64,000 bases of DNA, from assembly GCA_964605795.1 (NCBI GenBank), contig CAZSDZ010000009.1, forward strand, positions 4,369 through 68,368. The letters are read 5' to 3'. Shown piece by piece: positions 61,877 through 64,000 of the stretch. The translations under genes were made by a program, and so were the position numbers. Each line of letters opens with the position of its first letter. The stretch's first letter is position 1. The notes under the pieces are model-generated. The model did no database searches, was not told the DNA's origin, and worked only from the letters and a program-made list of their open reading frames with translations. The DNA comes from JAFGOM01 sp964605795 (GTDB taxonomy: Archaea > Halobacteriota > Methanomicrobia > Methanomicrobiales > Methanospirillaceae).

Positions 61877-63781
61877 TTATTTCGCAAAGGGATTTGAGAG
61901 ATCGGGAACATCACGAGACTGGCTGTTTGCAGCAAGATCCTCGGCGACCAGATGATCCCAGGTCTCACCACCGGGAAGTTCTTCCCGAACGACTTCTATT
62001 GGCCCGGTTACGGTTATCTGGCCGTACGGAATGAGGGTGTAGGAGATCCCGGGCTCTTCGGTATCAGCCCCGGTGACATCCATCCGGGAGACATAGGTCG
62101 TAATGATGTCCCCTTCCTCGAACTGTACCGGGGACCGGGAGAAGAGGAGATCGGTCCTGCTGTCACCGGTCTTTACCCCGCTCTTCTCATAGGGAATGAG
62201 CGAGTAAACGAGATCAGAGCCGGTAACCCGTGATTTTGAGAGGACATCTATGTATGCAGTGATATTTTCACCATTCCGGTCGATCGAGATGACCCCGTGA
62301 TTAAAGTCAACCCCACTCGTATCAGAGCCGGGGGATATTGTCCAGAAGAAGGCTTCTTCTCCCGAGTTCACGTCCCGTAATGCATACCCGGTCTCGGATG
62401 GCTTTTTCGGGTCATACGTGCCTGACCGGTCAAGCAGCGCAGGAGCGGTCCTGATGAGTACCGATGGTTCTTCGAGTCCGAACGGCCACCAGCGAGTAGC
62501 GACCTTCGTTTCTGCATCCTCTGATGTATCGATGACATGATACCGGCCGTCATCAGACTTGGAAATAACCGGACTGTCAAGGTCTGATGAGATGTACGCG
62601 ATATATGATTTCAGGAATAAATCCCAGTCATCTGACAGGTAGACATCCGATGGAAGCGCCTCTAATGCATCGACCCGGATCTTTCGCGGGGAGAATATGG
62701 ATACTCCGTGTGATCCCGGCCGGGAACCGTCATCCCTGGCATAGATGATGAAGTTGTTCATTGCTGTCTGCAGAGCCCGCGATTGTGAGCTTGCTGATGC
62801 GACGTTCTTGTTGATGTTCTCTGCAAGACCGATGAGATCGATGGTGACCTCGACATCTGCTTCGGGGTGGTACCCAAAGCGTTGGGAATCCCTGACTGAC
62901 TCACCGATTGCCACGTATCCTTCCTCAGGGATGAGCGGGGTGAGTTCTGTTGCAAAACCATCAAGAGCAGTCATCACACCCCCGAGTTTTGAAATATCAA
63001 GAAGTGAGAGCGTCTTTTTCATTGGTTCATGGTCCGGGTTGTCAATATACGAGTCTATGATGCTCTTTCCAAGCGCTGTTACCCCGATACCCGGGGTCCG
63101 GGCAAGGGTGGTGACAGCAGGTGTGTAATCCCAGCCGTGACCGGGTTCGACTTCTTCTGATATGAGGATATAGTCTGCGGTCCCGTTCACGGCACGGGCA
63201 ACCTCAAGACTCCCCATGAGACAGGCGTCCATCCCGATGAGATCGAAATCGGTTCTTCCACTCATGAGCCCCTGCCTGAGCTCCTTGAGTGTCAGGGGAT
63301 CCATCTCATAGTTCTCATCAAAACAGACCCCGTAATAGGATCCGCCATGATCCCAGAAGATGAGGATCTTCCTGCTGTCGGGGTAGGTTTCCCTGATATG
63401 CGCAATAAAAGTCTCCAGGGCTTCACGGGATCCCATGTTCATATCTGGGTAAGACTCCTGTACCAATCCTTCGTTGCCGATGATGTTATCTGCCATATCT
63501 GCACTGAGATCAGCAATGGTTGCAATCTTCATTCCTTCCCAGCCGTCCTTGTCAGAACCACCATACGCGACAACAAGTGAGAATTTCGCCGGGTCAGCAT
63601 TTTTGTAGCCTTCGATCATCTCGGTGATGTCATTTGTAGCTGATCCAAATCCTGACTCAAGATCGCTTCCGACCATGTAGACAGCAAGCACGGTTGTAGA
63701 ACCGGTCGTCTCTGCCAGAGCAGGCGGGGAGAGAGAGAGCACCAGGAGTATTCCAAAAATAAATAGTATTACGGTTTTCAT
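61877..63781 (-). CDS. Secreted clostripain-family (C11) cysteine protease
   Basis: The protein has 634 residues from ATG 63781 (GGAAG upstream; an in-frame ATG at 63805 would add eight residues). A signal peptide (to ~24, ALA) precedes the C11 domain with catalytic His in ILIFWDHGGSYYGV and Cys in LIGMDACLMGSLEVA. The C-terminal ~230 residues are beta-rich. Clostripains cleave after Arg/Lys and self-activate. First gene of an operon with the TPR protein. Confidence 0.85.
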   Translation of the reverse strand: MKTVILFIFGILLVLSLSPPALAETTGSTTVLAVYMVGSDLESGFGSATNDITEMIEGYKNADPAKFSLVVAYGGSDKDGWEGMKIATIADLSADMADNIIGNEGLVQESYPDMNMGSREALETFIAHIRETYPDSRKILIFWDHGGSYYGVCFDENYEMDPLTLKELRQGLMSGRTDFDLIGMDACLMGSLEVARAVNGTADYILISEEVEPGHGWDYTPAVTTLARTPGIGVTALGKSIIDSYIDNPDHEPMKKTLSLLDISKLGGVMTALDGFATELTPLIPEEGYVAIGESVRDSQRFGYHPEADVEVTIDLIGLAENINKNVASASSQSRALQTAMNNFIIYARDDGSRPGSHGVSIFSPRKIRVDALEALPSDVYLSDDWDLFLKSYIAYISSDLDSPVISKSDDGRYHVIDTSEDAETKVATRWWPFGLEEPSVLIRTAPALLDRSGTYDPKKPSETGYALRDVNSGEEAFFWTISPGSDTSGVDFNHGVISIDRNGENITAYIDVLSKSRVTGSDLVYSLIPYEKSGVKTGDSRTDLLFSRSPVQFEEGDIITTYVSRMDVTGADTEEPGISYTLIPYGQITVTGPIEVVREELPGGETWDHLVAEDLAANSQSRDVPDLSNPFAK

Positions 63782-63881
63782 GATCTTCCTGTCAATATAC
63801 ACCATATAAATTTACTGAGTAATAATCATATTGCTTTAATAAGGACAGGTAAAATGAGGGGATCTTGAGAGGCTGTGTATC

Positions 63882-64000
63882 TCAAGAGAGTGCCATCAGG
63901 CATACTAATTCCGGCTCCGTTCTGCCATATTTTAAGTGAGCATACCGCGATATCCCATCCTCGAATGCCAAAGATGCAAGCGTAAAGGCATTATCTGGGA
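63882..64000 (-). CDS. C-terminal tail of a gene entering from the right edge
   Basis: An open minus-strand frame of 38 codons ends at a TGA (63882-63884) and reads DNAFTLASLAFEDGISRYAHLKYGRTEPELV, which looks like real protein. Too short to place in a family; it could be chance. Confidence 0.35.
   Translation of the reverse strand, partial: PDNAFTLASLAFEDGISRYAHLKYGRTEPELVCLMALS

Overview
The window comes from a hydrogen/formate-using methanogenic archaeon of the order Methanomicrobiales, most like the Methanospirillum group. It carries formylmethanofuran dehydrogenase (Fwd), formyltransferase (Ftr), the CoM-S-S-CoB heterodisulfide reductase HdrABC with MvhD, two F420-type formate dehydrogenases and a formate transporter. 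Archaeal promoters (AT-rich TATA boxes), T-run terminators and many short-overlap operons fit this. No rRNA, tRNA or CRISPR array was found. The order-level assignment is inference from gene content; no species is claimed.

Layout. 1-1290: the N-terminal part of an OLD/SMC-like ATPase running off the left edge. 1460-5521: a large secreted subtilase with PKD domains and a recent internal 429-bp tandem duplication. 5683-12159: a complete, tightly overlapping trpEGDCFBA operon (minus strand) with a palindromic promoter element. 12.4-14.7 kb: an aldehyde dehydrogenase and endonuclease IV. 15.1-19.3 kb: a beta-helix surface protein, a PgpA/CobZ-family phosphatase-like protein, and a membrane protein that joins an outside TPR domain to an inside diadenylate cyclase (DAC) domain. 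19.4-20.2 kb: ftr. 20.3-25.8 kb: an fdhA(short)-fdhB-fdhC cassette bracketed by two paralogous zinc-ribbon/HTH proteins. 26-29.5 kb: an orphan membrane protein, two secreted paralogs with a conserved 12-cysteine tail, and a SpoIIM-like membrane protein.

29.6-47.3 kb is the energy core. A full-length fdhAB pair diverges from fwdG-fwdF-hdrC-hdrB-hdrA-mvhD; after a gene-poor stretch with a response regulator and a degenerate IS1634-like transposase comes fwdD-B-A-C. These encode the parts of the known Fdh-Hdr-Fwd electron-bifurcating supercomplex: formate electrons pass through FdhAB and MvhD to HdrA, are split to the heterodisulfide (HdrB) and to ferredoxin centres (FwdF/G), and drive CO2 reduction on FwdABCD. 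Ftr then passes the formyl group to tetrahydromethanopterin.

50-60.4 kb is a molybdenum/tungsten island that supplies those enzymes: two moeA genes (the second with a binding-protein domain), a RelE/RHH toxin-antitoxin pair, a homolog of the bacterial molybdenum-storage protein, a SemiSWEET, and an operon for a Tup-type tungstate ABC importer followed by a MOT1-type molybdate transporter. A perfect 22-bp palindrome lies upstream of tupA. The window ends with an operon for a secreted clostripain-family protease and a TPR protein.

The least explained items are the TPR-TM-DAC cyclase, the cysteine-rich paralogs, the short FdhA missing its C-terminal cofactor domain, the zinc-ribbon pair around it, and the operator-like inverted repeats upstream of fwd, tup and the Mo-storage homolog.
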